From contig JARUPY010000088.1 of assembly GCA_029817715.1 (NCBI GenBank), positions 1,922,001 to 1,986,000 of the forward strand: a stretch of DNA of 64,000 nucleotides, given 5' to 3'. Each line of letters opens with the position of its first letter. The first letter of the stretch is position 1. Shown here in pieces: positions 1-10,114 of this stretch. A program made the position numbers and the translations under genes. Source of the DNA: Melastoma dodecandrum. Its lineage: Eukaryota; Streptophyta; Magnoliopsida; Myrtales; Melastomataceae. A model generated the notes under the pieces. The model did not search any database, was not told the origin of the DNA, and was given only the letters and a program-made list of their open reading frames with translations.

Positions 1-390
1 TTACTCCCCAGGTATACGCCAACCCCCGTCTGTTTTCTTCACCTTTATTGCCCCAAAATCTAATTTTGCCCATTATACCCCAACCCTCTCCCACATTTTT
101 CATTCCTCGTCGAAGGAGAATGGCAAACGGGGGAACCCCTACTCCTGGACTCATGTCTTACGTGCACAAATAAGGTGAACTGTCAAAACAAATGATGGAT
201 TTTCGTGGTGCTTGTGTGCAGTCATGAGAAATTTCTGGAGTCTATCTTTGCTGGAGACGAAGCCGAAGCAGGATGGGCGACTCTTGGCTTGCGGTGATCT
301 TTCTATCCTCTTCAAATCTACGATGAGGCTAGGCTTTCGGAGTGACCTGAAGCGGAAACTGACGATAGTTGTGCCACATTTACTTAGAGC
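1..390. other. No recognised gene; left flank of a fold-back element
   Basis: No recognisable coding exon is seen. The first ~47 bases (pyrimidine-rich, ending in a TTCTTCACCTTTA-like stretch) resemble, in inverted orientation, the segment at about 1484-1530. That may mark the outer ends of a larger decayed transposon, but the match is imperfect and the window edge cuts it. A short open frame at 212-415 has no family likeness I can name. Confidence 0.3.
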
Positions 391-879
391 TTTGTTCCAT
401 AATGACGTCGTTTGACAAATTTTTTCACTAAATAACTTCGTAACTTTTAAAATTCATCGACTAACCCAGTGAAGTCGGCCTTACAAAAGCCGACTTTCGT
501 TAAGGCCGACTTCTAAGCAAAAGAAATTTTCAAAGTAAAAAAAAAAATCAAACACAGGAGGAAGGCAGCCTTTGTAAGGCCGACTTCCCTTAGGCAAAAA
601 AAGTTTTCAAAAAAAAAAAATCAAACACATAAGGAAGTCGGCGTTACAAAGGCCGACTTCCCTACATGTAGGCAAAAAAAGTTTTCAAAGTTAAAAAAAA
701 AATTTAAAAGGAAGTCAGCCTTTGGAAGGTCGACTTCCCTACACTTAGACAAAAGGCCGACTTCATTAACATAAAGTCGGCTTTACAAAGGCCGATTTTA
801 CTGGGTTAATCGACGAATTTTGAAAGTTACGAGGTTATTTGGTGAAATAATTTGTCAAATAAGGTCATTAAGGAACAAA
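391..879. repeat. Fold-back (MITE-like) element with an array of short palindromes
   Basis: Positions 391-500 and 770-879 are imperfect inverted copies of each other: the outer end TTTGTTCCATAATGAC pairs with GTCATTAAGGAACAAA, and the match continues inward through the CTAACCCAGT / ACTGGGTTAA pair. Between and inside the arms lie five short dyad units of the form AAGTCGGCC...GGCCGACTT at about 471-499, 561-590, 633-664, 711-740 and 772-796. They are separated by A-rich linkers that carry AAAGTTTTCAAA. No transposase is present, so this is a non-autonomous hairpin-forming repeat. Arm length and palindromes are directly visible; class assignment is inferred. Confidence 0.75.
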
Positions 880-2023
880 ACTCCATTTACTTACATATGT
901 TCCACTTTGGGATGAATACTAACAATCCTCGTATGTTCTTTCCAGAGGTAACCAGAGATTGTTCGAAGCGCCCCGAGAGCATGCGTATCACAGGTTTGTG
1001 TCGGAATCACATCCCTTTCTCTTCCATCGAAGAAGCTCGTACAGACGACGATCTTGGAAGTCGTTCAACTGGATTGGGTTTTTTTTGTAGGCTCCACATT
1101 TCGGGAGACATTGTTTAGCTCTTCGTCAGTAGGGAAAATTTGGGAACCAACCTTCTCATCTGGACCACATACTTAGTGGGGAGTTCCTCCAGTGTCATTG
1201 TTCATGCCCACAACTTTCCGAGCAAGACCGCCGCTGCAACCAGGAAACTCCTGGAGACTGCACCTCCCTCCTTTAGCAGCTTTAAGGATAGTGGGCGGCA
1301 AGAAAAGCGAGAAGTTGACGTTTTTTGCCGAGCAGATATCTTTGGCTCCTCGGAGGGAGTTCAAGTCGATCCCGACTACGACTCCGACCTTGGGGGAGAA
1401 AACCCTAGCCGATTTCCACCTTTGGGAGATGCCGGGGAGGAAGTTGAACCATCATGTTCGTGAATAATTTCATCGTCTCATAAAGGTGAAGAAGACAAAC
1501 GAGTATTGGGGTTATAACGGGGAGCAATGGAGTTAAAGCCAAGTAAGCCTCCACGGAGGTTGTCGTTAGTGTATGAATTAATGGAGAATAGATTCGATAT
1601 AACGGCGAAAGTACAAATATAAATACGAAGCATTTTAAAGAACGTGATAAATAAAAAAATAAATATATTATATAATATATTTGATAATTTAACATTTTTT
1701 TTAAGTTCGAGGGGCGACAGATTTCATCACCCGTCGCGCTCCCTTTCCTTTTCCCAACTGTTACCTTTTTTCAACTCATCAAAATTTATCCTGCTTACTC
1801 GCATATTTGAGTTGAGGGACGTTACCGGCCTTATTTTGAACCATGCATCCTACACGATGACGAGTTTTGAAATCCATGTTTTTCAAAATCCGTCGAGAAG
1901 ACAAAAACAATAAATTAAATATTTTTTGTTAGAACTATTTTTGTATAGCTCGGCATTATACTGTGAATATCTTCCTCCCTCCAGTCCAACCCAAGTAATT
2001 TACCTGCGTCCCCCCCCCCCAAA
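880..2023. other. No recognised gene; upstream flank of the YaaW-like gene
   Basis: Open frames exist on both strands (for example 1140-1463 forward and 1405-1695 reverse), but none resembles a known protein and several overlap each other. An AT-rich stretch at about 1640-1700 and a C-run at 2010-2019 lie just before the next gene. The part nearest 2023 probably holds that gene's promoter and leader. Confidence 0.4.
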
Positions 2024-5000
2024 ATGACTCCCTACGCTGTCGCCGCCGTCCCTTCCGCCGCGCCCAAGCTCCCGCTTCCTTTCTTCCCTCCTTCGCCGAT
2101 AATCCCCGATTCCACCTCGAAGCCCTCGTTCTCCGTACGGAATCACTCTTCCACCCCCTCCTCCTCCTCTTCTTCTTCTTCCCTTCTTGTGGTTAGTTTC
2201 TCCTTTCCTCGTTTTTTGGCAGGTTCTCGCGTCCCCCGCTTGTGTGATAGGCGCCGGGAGTTCGAGACTCGTGGTGCGTGCCGGAGCCTCACCTTTTGCC
2301 ACCGAAGGTGAGAGCGGTTGAATTCCTCGGGCTTATGGGAAGACGAGGAAGTCGAGGAAGTTGCTGCGGGGATGACTTAATTGGGGGTTGTCGAAATGTG
2401 CGTTGCAGGGGGATCCGATCTGGAGCTTCGCGGGGTGCTTGAGTTGGCGTCCGACTCAGAGCTTTTCGAGCTCGAGAGGATACTCTTTGGCCCGAGGTAA
2501 GGCATGGATACAGCGGATGATACGAGTTGTTATGGGAGTTGGGATTGTTATCTTTCAAGTTAATGCAGGGATTCCCGGTGTAACTAAGTGTTAGAGTAAA
2601 ATAAATCAGGGATTTTGGGTCCCGTTCATGTTTGGTTCTTATGTTTCTCATTTCACATTGTGGCTTCTGAAGCTTGCCGATTGGGGAGGAGGCTGCTTTT
2701 GTTTGTGAGAAGATCTTTTTGTCTTGGCCAGAATTAGATTAAACGGCATTATATGGTAGACAGCCTCCGAATTATCCTTAAGGTTGATGGTTGGTGCCTC
2801 TCCCCTGTGTGTCAGTCACAGCCATTTTAGTGACTGTAAATTGTCCGCTATCTTCCAAGATTGTTTTTAGATACGGTCTGCTCAGCTGAAGTATTTTGTA
2901 CATCACAATTGAATCCTAATGGTTTCTTCTTTCATGAATTTCAGTTACTTCAGCCCATTACTGAAGTCCGTGACTGGAAGGACAGATGTGGAGTATGCCT
3001 TAATAAGTGACGACCTTGAGCAGAGGGAGGACTTCTTGGCTGCTCTTGAATCACGGTTCCTTTATCTTGCTGCTGATGCCCGTTCCGTATTAAGGTTTAT
3101 TTGTCTTACACGTGAGAAAAATGGAACATACTTGTTGCATGTTTTTTGGTTAATTCTATCGTAGTACAAAGGCCAGCATTCTTGTAGTGCCTCAGTTGGA
3201 AATTTTTAGGTGTTAATTATGCCATTCATATTATTTTATCATCTTTTGGCAGGGGTTGGCGGCCTTCATATCGGAGTGTCCTGCTTTCTGTGAGACAAAA
3301 ACTTAATATTTCTTGCTCCAGCAAGTTGTCTACAGAGGACCTGGAAGCGGAGATTTTTCTTCATCTGCTGCAGGATTGCTTACGGTAATGGCTTTTGTTC
3401 CGCTTTTACTAGAGTTTAAATTTGGCTTATCAGAATAGGTCTTTTTTTGATAATTTTTCACTGTGTAGACACTTCAAATGGAAGAAAAATTAAGCTGCAG
3501 GGTCTGGTATGGTATAAAAGAGACTGTTTGTGCTTACTGCTGGGTTTCCAAATGTATGAAGATAATTATTTATATGTTAATCAGATAAAGACAAAATTGA
3601 AAGTAGAATGGCCTTCTTCTGAAAGTTTCCTTGGCGATAAAGATAGAGGTTACAGGAGCGTGTTAAAGAGTCTGATGTGTGATTCTCGAAATTTGATTAG
3701 TTGTCATCCTTCTCTTTATATGCAGTGAAGAATCAAGTACTTCTGCTTTATGGAAATCCCCCAAGGTTTCTAATGAAGCTCATTGCATGGAACTGGGATT
3801 TGATGAGCAAAAGGTGCAAGCTAATGCAGCCTCAAAAATAGGTGTGAGGGAAATTCAGTCATTGATTTTCAAGGTCACGCATTTTCAAAATCCTTATCTT
3901 TCAGTGTGGATTTTAATCCTGCTCTGGAACTGTGGTGACCCATCATTTAGAAGTGCTTTAGCAAAATTGTATACTTGAGTAAAAAACTTAGATTGCGATA
4001 TTGATACATGGAAGCTCTACTTGACCGAACTCCTGCTATATTTCTTAAAATTATGCCACATCAAAGTATCTCCAATAATAATTAGACAGGGATGACCTAT
4101 TATCTGTTCAGATGGAACTCTACCATAATGAACATTACCTACCAATTTATAACCATCTTAGAAAAGACAAACACATGATTAGACACGTGTTCTTGTAGAG
4201 TGGGATAGGCACTTCTTGAGCTATTTTTTAAACTGGTTTGGTCGCCCTTAATCTGTAGCCAATTTCTCACTTTTATTCCGTCTAATTGCATGGACATGAT
4301 TTTCTCTCTTTTCTATTTGCAATGTCCAGGGCGGTAGCATGCTTACGTTATCAAAGATTTATCAATTGGTAAGAGCTCGAGTTTAAGAGCACTTTCCTCG
4401 TTGATCTTTTCAAATTTGAAGTAACTTCCTGTTTAAGGTAGGTTGGGCACAAGTTAACTGGGAGAGTTTTTCTAGAGGCTGCCAACTATCAGATAAAGAA
4501 GGAAGTTATTAAAAAGGTGAGTCCCTTTGAACAATCTTCCCCTGAAGTTTCAATCAAATAATAATCTCCATATTGTTGAAGAGTTGCAATCACTGCCCTT
4601 CCGTTGTTCGCCTATTACAAAAATCTTATGTTTCCCCATATGAATGGGTTGACCGTGGAACATTGCTAGCTTAGCTATGATATTCCCTTATTCTTTTGCT
4701 TGAGTACCTGATGTAATGTGTGGGCTTTTCAAAGGCTGAGCTTTCTGATTAGCTGTTCAGATTTTGCGAGTGCGAGAGCAATATATGAGAATGGCATGGG
4801 AATTCCTTCTGTAGAGTAATGATTTCTAGGTCCCTAATGATTTGATCCATAAATTTCATCAGGATTGCTCAATCATTTCTATCTAGAACTTAAATAGAAA
4901 GCTTCTCGCTTCGACTGCCGTTATTGGTGATCACTGTTGCAGGGTGGACAACTTGCTGCCATTAATCTTGAATCTCGAGCAGCATTACTAGCTGCAAAGC

Positions 5001-5875
5001 AGGTGCACACACACATAGTATATGTATATGCACACAAGAGTTTATGAGAGAAATTAATAAGAGATTGATGCTAATTATTCACCTCCAATGTCTGACAGGG
5101 TTTTGCAAGGGCTGCGTCGAGATATCTGGGCTTCAGGAGTTTGACGTCTTTGCTGGGTCCAGTGTAAGTTCATCATGTGTAAGATACTTCAATCAATTGT
5201 TTTAATATTTTGTGTTGTTTTCCATGCTTTGGCGTTGCAAGAAAGCTGCACTGTCATTCTTGTGTGCAACAATTGCTCCATAAAAGGGCAAAAAAGTGCG
5301 CATGCTAATGTTATGACCTCCAGTAAGTTTTAGATGCCAATGAAAACTTACACAGGAAACGCAAGTATGTTTTTGTTGAAACTAATGTGAAGTTCTGTAT
5401 TTTTCTTTTCATTTTTGGTAATTTCATTGTTAGCACATAAGAAGCCACAATGGTAATCTTGATTCACAAACAGATTGCAACGGCAGTAAGAAAATGGAAG
5501 CTGTAAAATGCTGAATATCATTTCCCATTCTTATCACATGTCAGCGGTTTATAAGTTGAAACAAATTTACTCTTATCTGGGAAAATGCAGTTTGTGGGGA
5601 ACTTTTCTTGCTGATGTGGTCATTCAAATGCTTGGAACTGATTATGCTAGAGTTGTGCGAGCAATTTTCGCCCTTGCACAGGTAACTTTGAAAATCGTAT
5701 TGTGCATCTTCTATTTTTAAGGGGCAACTTCTTTGTACGTCGACTACCAAATGTTTCTCATAAAAGAAAAAAACAAACCTGTGCATGTACTATATAGCTG
5801 CTGACCTTTTTGTTCTTCTTGGTATCTGTGGAGCAGATACGGATAACGCGCACTTATTCTGTGAGCGATGAGTGA
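2024..5875 (+). CDS. YaaW/UPF0174-like (DUF3944-type) protein, probably plastid-targeted; start region disrupted
   Basis: Exons read from splice sites: 5' exon to 2496, then 2945-3094, 3253-3384, 3726-3873, 4330-4368, 4442-4516, 4943-5002, 5099-5163, 5591-5681, 5837-5875. The encoded protein has the layout of bacterial YaaW: an N-terminal helix pair (GSDLELRGVLELASDSELFE), a GWRPSYRSVLLSVRQKL segment, then a Gly/Ala-rich, hydrophobic C-terminal half (GGQLAAINLESRAALLAAKQ; LWGTFLADVVIQMLG). Biochemical function is unknown. The 5' exon from ATG 2024 encodes a Ser/Pro-rich transit-peptide-like leader, but that frame meets TGA at 2309-2311 and TAA at 2378-2380 before the conserved domain. The first in-frame ATG after the stops is 2396, giving a 299-residue protein without the leader. 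All downstream exons keep frame. Either translation starts at 2396, or there are sequence errors or a recent nonsense lesion. Confidence 0.65.
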
Positions 5876-6246
5876 GACCAGAAACCCTTACTTCCCCAAC
5901 ATAACTCGAATGGCTATCGGACTTGGAGAGTATCATCATATGGTTTTCATGCGTAATCAATGCTTCCGTAAGGTAAGCAACTACTGCATGGGTGTACCAC
6001 AACGAAATGATCTCCCCATCCCAGTCCCTTTTGCCCTACTAAGCCTCTCATCCTGTTATGGTCGATGGGGATAGCATATCGGGCACAAAGGTGCAGTAGA
6101 GAAGTAATCTTTTTGTGGAGACTGTTTAGCTTTTAAGTATGATATTGTGGTGTGGAAGTCAGTAATACTTGATTAAGTGGAGTACCGTTCAGGTGGGATT
6201 GATGGTGATGGGATTCCCAGGCAACACCAACCAAATGCATGCCGAA
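5876..6246. other. 3' flank of the YaaW-like gene
   Basis: No coding exon is seen. The stretch is AT-rich and probably holds the 3' UTR of the upstream gene. It ends at the T14 run that forms the poly-A end of the reverse-strand LINE fragment. Confidence 0.4.
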
Positions 6247-6800
6247 TTTTTTTTTTTTTTGCTAAGCAAAGAAGGTAGCATTAGAATCAACGTTTGGGGT
6301 TTATGTTACAGAAGTCCTAGCACATGGAATGTCCCTATGTAGGGTGTCCAAAATAAAATCTGGGGGAAAAACAAAGGTGGTAGGGATCTCCTCAAGGTTG
6401 AGTGCTTCTTTGGCCAGCTTATCCGCAACCTTGTTTTGTCCCCTCCCGACGTGTGCGATTGCGAAATCCTCGAGATCACCCAATAGCGACCTGCACTCAT
6501 CTAGAATAGGTGCGATTATAGGTTGAGGAGGTTCTTCTGCATTTAGGAACTTGACTAATCTTGTGGCATCTGTTTGGATGGCCAGCTGCTTGATCCCTAA
6601 GTTTGTAGCTAATTGTAGGCCCTTGTATAGAGCTGTGGCTTCTGCAAGCAGGCTGTTCATGTTTGGATTCCTGTCGCAATATCCTCCAATCTAGCACCCG
6701 CTCCGGTTCCTGATTACTCCACCTAGTCCCACACTTAGATCATTTGCTTTCATTGCTGCGTCTGTATTTAGGGTGTATGGTAGGTTAAATCCTAAATTAC
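6247..6800 (-). mobile_element. LINE 3' end: RNase H-like domain plus poly-A tail
   Basis: On the reverse strand the sequence encodes a plant LINE C-terminal RNase H-like domain (RVT_3 type). It begins near TLNTDAAMKANDLSVGLGG, runs through MNSLLAEATALYKGLQLA and AIQTDATRLVKFLN to HVGRGQNKVADKLAKEA, and stops at 6301. Acidic residues in NTDAA, AEA and QTD fit the catalytic positions of the family. A run of 14 T at 6247-6260 (A14 on the coding strand) follows the stop by about 40 bases, the expected position of a LINE poly-A tail. One in-frame TAG at 6691-6693 interrupts the domain. It is 5'-truncated and immobile. Confidence 0.75.
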
Positions 6801-7308
6801 ATAATATCTTATGTAACTCCTTTCCTCCATCAACTGTCGACACCTGTGGTGCTATTAACAATCCCATCTCCCTTCCTGTGATAGTATATGCTCCTTCAGT
6901 CGCCTTCACGGGCTTTTCCCTATCAACAGATAATTTAACATTTTTCTCGCCTATTACCATGTTAGGAAAATCCCATGTGACCACTCCTAAAACACTTAAC
7001 CATTCAACTCCTAAAATCAACTCACATCCTTTTAGGGAAATCAACATAACATCTACAGTGAATTTCATTCCTTGCATCTTCCATGTGAAACCAAGAATAA
7101 TTGCAGAACAAAGAATATTGTCACCATTAGCCACCATCACCTTTCTCCCCTTCGTACTTTGATACTTGCATCCCAACTGCTTCATTGTGTTCAGATCTAA
7201 GAAATTATGTGTGCTTCCCGAGTAAACCAACATTGTATATCTTCTCTTCTTAAACCACCTTATCACTTTCACAGTTTGAGTTTTGAACGAACCCGGTACT
7301 CCATACAA
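6801..7308 (-). mobile_element. Ty3/gypsy retropepsin fragment, catalytic Asp replaced
   Basis: The reverse-strand reading frame carries a gypsy-type aspartic protease. The active-site motif reads LVYSGSTHNF where the family has DSG, so the catalytic Asp is Tyr. The flap and C-terminal part follow (VMVANGD, GCELILGVEWLSVLG, TWDFPNM). The frame continues without a break into the LINE RNase H-like domain. Between 7309 and 7870 the element is too decayed to read reliably. Confidence 0.75.
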
Positions 7309-7870
7309 AGCATTCAGAGATAATACTGGTCTTTCCAGTTCAACAGACTCTTCCTCCTCCTGAACTACTTCTCATGTTTCCCCTTCAAGCTCATCAGAAC
7401 AAGTTAATACACCTTCTTGTTATTGCATTTATGACCAGAGTATACCTTTCGTCACTCCAAAACATAATCGCTTAGCCCTTTTTTCTTCTACCTCGGCACT
7501 CAACAACCTCCTGTGGGATGGTTGGTAAGGCTAAACCCTTCCTCCCGTGGACCAAAAGGTCTCCCAATAAAGCTACCAGGTGTCTTCACTGCTGTCCACT
7601 TCTCTCCTCCTTTACTAGGTGGAACATTTGGAACTATTCTGGGACTGGGCATACTTTCTACTTGACTCCCCTTGTTGTATACATCAACAACTCGCCCTTA
7701 TTCACAGTAAGGATCCTCTTCATTGGATAAGGTTTTACCGATAGCTATCGCTTATTGTACGGTCCTTGGATTTAGGACAGTTATCAGTTTCCTGTTCTCC
7801 TTCTTGAGTTCTCCAATAAACATGGCTACCTGGTCCTCATTAGGGAGTTCACAACGTGTAACCAACGAGA

Positions 7871-8329
7871 TTAATCGATCCACATACTCGGAATAGCTTT
7901 TTCTTCTTGTAGTTCCTTAAGCTGCACTATTGGTCTAGAAAGCTCATTTGGTTCAAACCTCATAAGCATGATAAATGAATATTCCTCCCACCTAATAGGA
8001 CCATTCAACCCATGATTCTTAAAAAAAGCGTAATACCACTCAATCGCTAGTCCCACTAGATAAATAGAGGCCACACTCACCTTAAGCTCGGAAGGAGTCT
8101 CATTCAATTCAAAATACCTCTCACTCTTAAAAATCCACTCCTGGACTTTTGTACCATCAAACACTGGAAACTCTATCTTCACTTGACTCGAGACTTTATC
8201 TCCCGACCAGGTCTGTCCTCTGCCTTTTCTAGCAACCGAGTCATCCTCTTCTTCAGAGTTCTCTCCTTTTCTTTCACGACCCATCGAAGCCCCTTCGATC
8301 ATGCTCAACCTAGCATCTACCTCCTCCAA
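7871..8329 (-). mobile_element. Ty3/gypsy gag fragment
   Basis: The reverse strand encodes a retrotransposon gag core: IEFPVFDGTKVQEWIFKSER, then YFELNETPSELKVSVASIYL, then AIEWYYAFFK and a RFEP segment, matching the Retrotrans_gag pattern. An acidic N-terminal segment precedes it (MEEVDARLSMIEG). The frame closes at 7871, so nucleocapsid, most of pol and integrase are missing or decayed. With the protease fragment it marks a reverse-strand gypsy remnant. Confidence 0.75.
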
Positions 8330-8465
8330 CTTTCAGGCCACGACTTCAAAACTTTCCATCCTCCGACTCATCTCCTACGACAACTCCGACATTGCCTGCA
8401 TCTCCGTTTACCCGTGCTCTCGTTCACTTGGCTACTGGCATTCCAACGACGGGATCAAGTTGTGC

Positions 8466-8477
8466 GCTCTGATACCA
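8466..8477 (-). other. Retrotransposon primer-binding site (initiator tRNA-Met type)
   Basis: The reverse strand reads TGGTATCAGAGC, the classic plant LTR-retrotransposon primer-binding site complementary to the 3' end of initiator tRNA-Met. It lies upstream of the gag fragment in the right orientation, so the 5' LTR should lie above 8478. Confidence 0.75.
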
Positions 8478-8817
8478 CTTCAGTGCCTAAATTACACCCC
8501 ATTAGTCTCCCAGTTGAATCGTCATATTCTTCCCCATTTTTCTATTTCATTTTCTGGATAAAAACTAAGGACAACGTCAACCAACCCTTATAACAACCCC
8601 GCGCACCCCTTAGGCCGCAGGCAGTTTGTTACTAAAAGGAAAGTTTATCTTTATCCCCATCTAATCCGATATTCTCTTCATCTTGGTCTGAATTCACTCT
8701 CACTCCTTCGGCCTCAGCCCAAAACCCCGTTTCTCTTTTCTCTAGCCTAACTTCATTTCCTTCCTTTGCCTTAATCATTGGCCCTTGACTCCCTTTGCCC
8801 AGATTTCAAAGCTCAAC
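8478..8817. other. Probable remnant of the gypsy 5' LTR
   Basis: By position next to the primer-binding site this should be LTR sequence. I see no second copy elsewhere in the window to delimit it and no coding exon. Confidence 0.35.
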
Positions 8818-9083
8818 CTCCTTTCCACGTAACATGATCCCAATGATCTTGTTCGGCCATCTCCACTCGAAAATCTTGAGGTTTTCATTCATCCTCTCCT
8901 TGTTGAAGGAAGCTCTTCACGATGACCACCGCACCTTGATCATGGGCCCACTTCAACCCTACCCAACACATGGGCCCAAACATCCAATCATTCATCATCT
9001 CCTCGGCTTAGTAGGTTTTAGTTTGATTTGGCCAGGAAACCTAACCTACACCACCCAAATGTAGTCATTTTAAACGTGGACAC
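8818..9083 (-). pseudogene. Partial duplicate of the aldo-keto reductase gene (exon 3 start plus intron 2)
   Basis: This segment matches, base for base over long stretches, the region 10200-10470 inside the intact AKR gene. Shared blocks include CACTCGA(A/G)AATCTTGAGG, CATCCTCTCCTTGTTGAAG and GCTCTTCACGATGAC, followed by a diverged copy of the intron (TTTGATTTGG.CAGGAAA, CACC.CCCAAA). It covers the 5' part of exon 3 and most of intron 2 and ends near the exon 2 boundary. A GGA insertion after TTGTTGAA keeps length a multiple of three, but the piece has no promoter or start. It retains intron sequence, so it is a DNA-level duplication, not a processed copy. Confidence 0.75.
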
Positions 9084-10114
9084 GTACAGTGATTTTTGTA
9101 CGGTAGGTGATAAGATTATTTTTTACTTATAATTTTAGATTCTTTGATGGCGTATATCGCGGCGTTTTTCATTTTCGCTAATAATAATAGTTTCAGATAA
9201 CAATTTTCCTGTGCTCATAGTCCACTAATTTTACGTGTCTGCACAATACTATATACAACTATTTTCCTGCCGGTCCATTCTAATAGTGCCTTGTACAAAT
9301 CATATCTAATAGTGTTGGGGAGGCATGTTCCAAAACAATTTTCGGCGAAAAAAATATATTGTCAATTTTCAAAATTCGTTAAATAATACACTAATTTTAT
9401 GTTAGAAACATCGAATTCGTCCAATCTAAAAGGAGTTCGATGTTTCAAATACCGAATCCGCCCGAAGGTTTTAGGATAAATTATGTATTAAAATAATCGA
9501 ATTTTTTATAAATCGAATTCAATATCTGAATTGGTAACATTATTATAAGAATTTTAAAATTCATACCATTAAGTCGCGGATGGCCCAATTCACGCCTTTA
9601 GTGACTTAATATTAGACCCAATTTAATAAATCATATTTGAATAATAGATTTTTTTTTGTTTATTTAATCGGCCATAGTTGTGGTGTTCCTCTTTGTCTGT
9701 GATAACGAAATGAAGAGAAATACCATTACGAGGAAACCCAAACCTGCCCATCAACTGTATTTCTCATGTGTCAATTGCTTGTATTAATTTCATAATTGTT
9801 AGTTAATTCAGACTTCCATCGTTTCTTCTCTTGTTTTTTTTTTTTTTTGGTTGGCATTGTAACTTGTTCGATAAATCATTTTCTCTGCAAATTGTTTTGG
9901 ATCTATCCATTGAGAACGAGTCTGTCCCTAGATCCATTATGTCGGTATACAACATTTACGAATAGACCTTTAATCGTATGTTCCGAATCGTGTTCGATTA
10001 CGAATCTGACGATTATCCGTTCTACTTACAAATGTCCTTTTTCTATATAAGAAGAAGCCCGCTGCATTTAACGGCACGTTCAGCATGCCCTCCAGCTTAT
10101 TATTCCAACGTGAC
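9084..10114. other. AT-rich intergenic spacer
   Basis: No coding exon is recognised. Repeated AATTCG / CGAATTC-like words occur at 9400-9530 and a T-run at 9835-9848. The right end should contain the 3' UTR of the reverse-strand AKR gene. Confidence 0.4.

Noticed and set aside
471..796. Regularly spaced palindromic repeats as a CRISPR array
   Set aside because: The linkers are near-identical A-rich repeats instead of unique spacers, the array sits inside inverted arms, and the DNA is from a plant nucleus.
1173..1695. Reverse-strand frames near 1.2-1.7 kb as genes
   Set aside because: They overlap forward frames, have no recognisable domain and no splice signals that join them.
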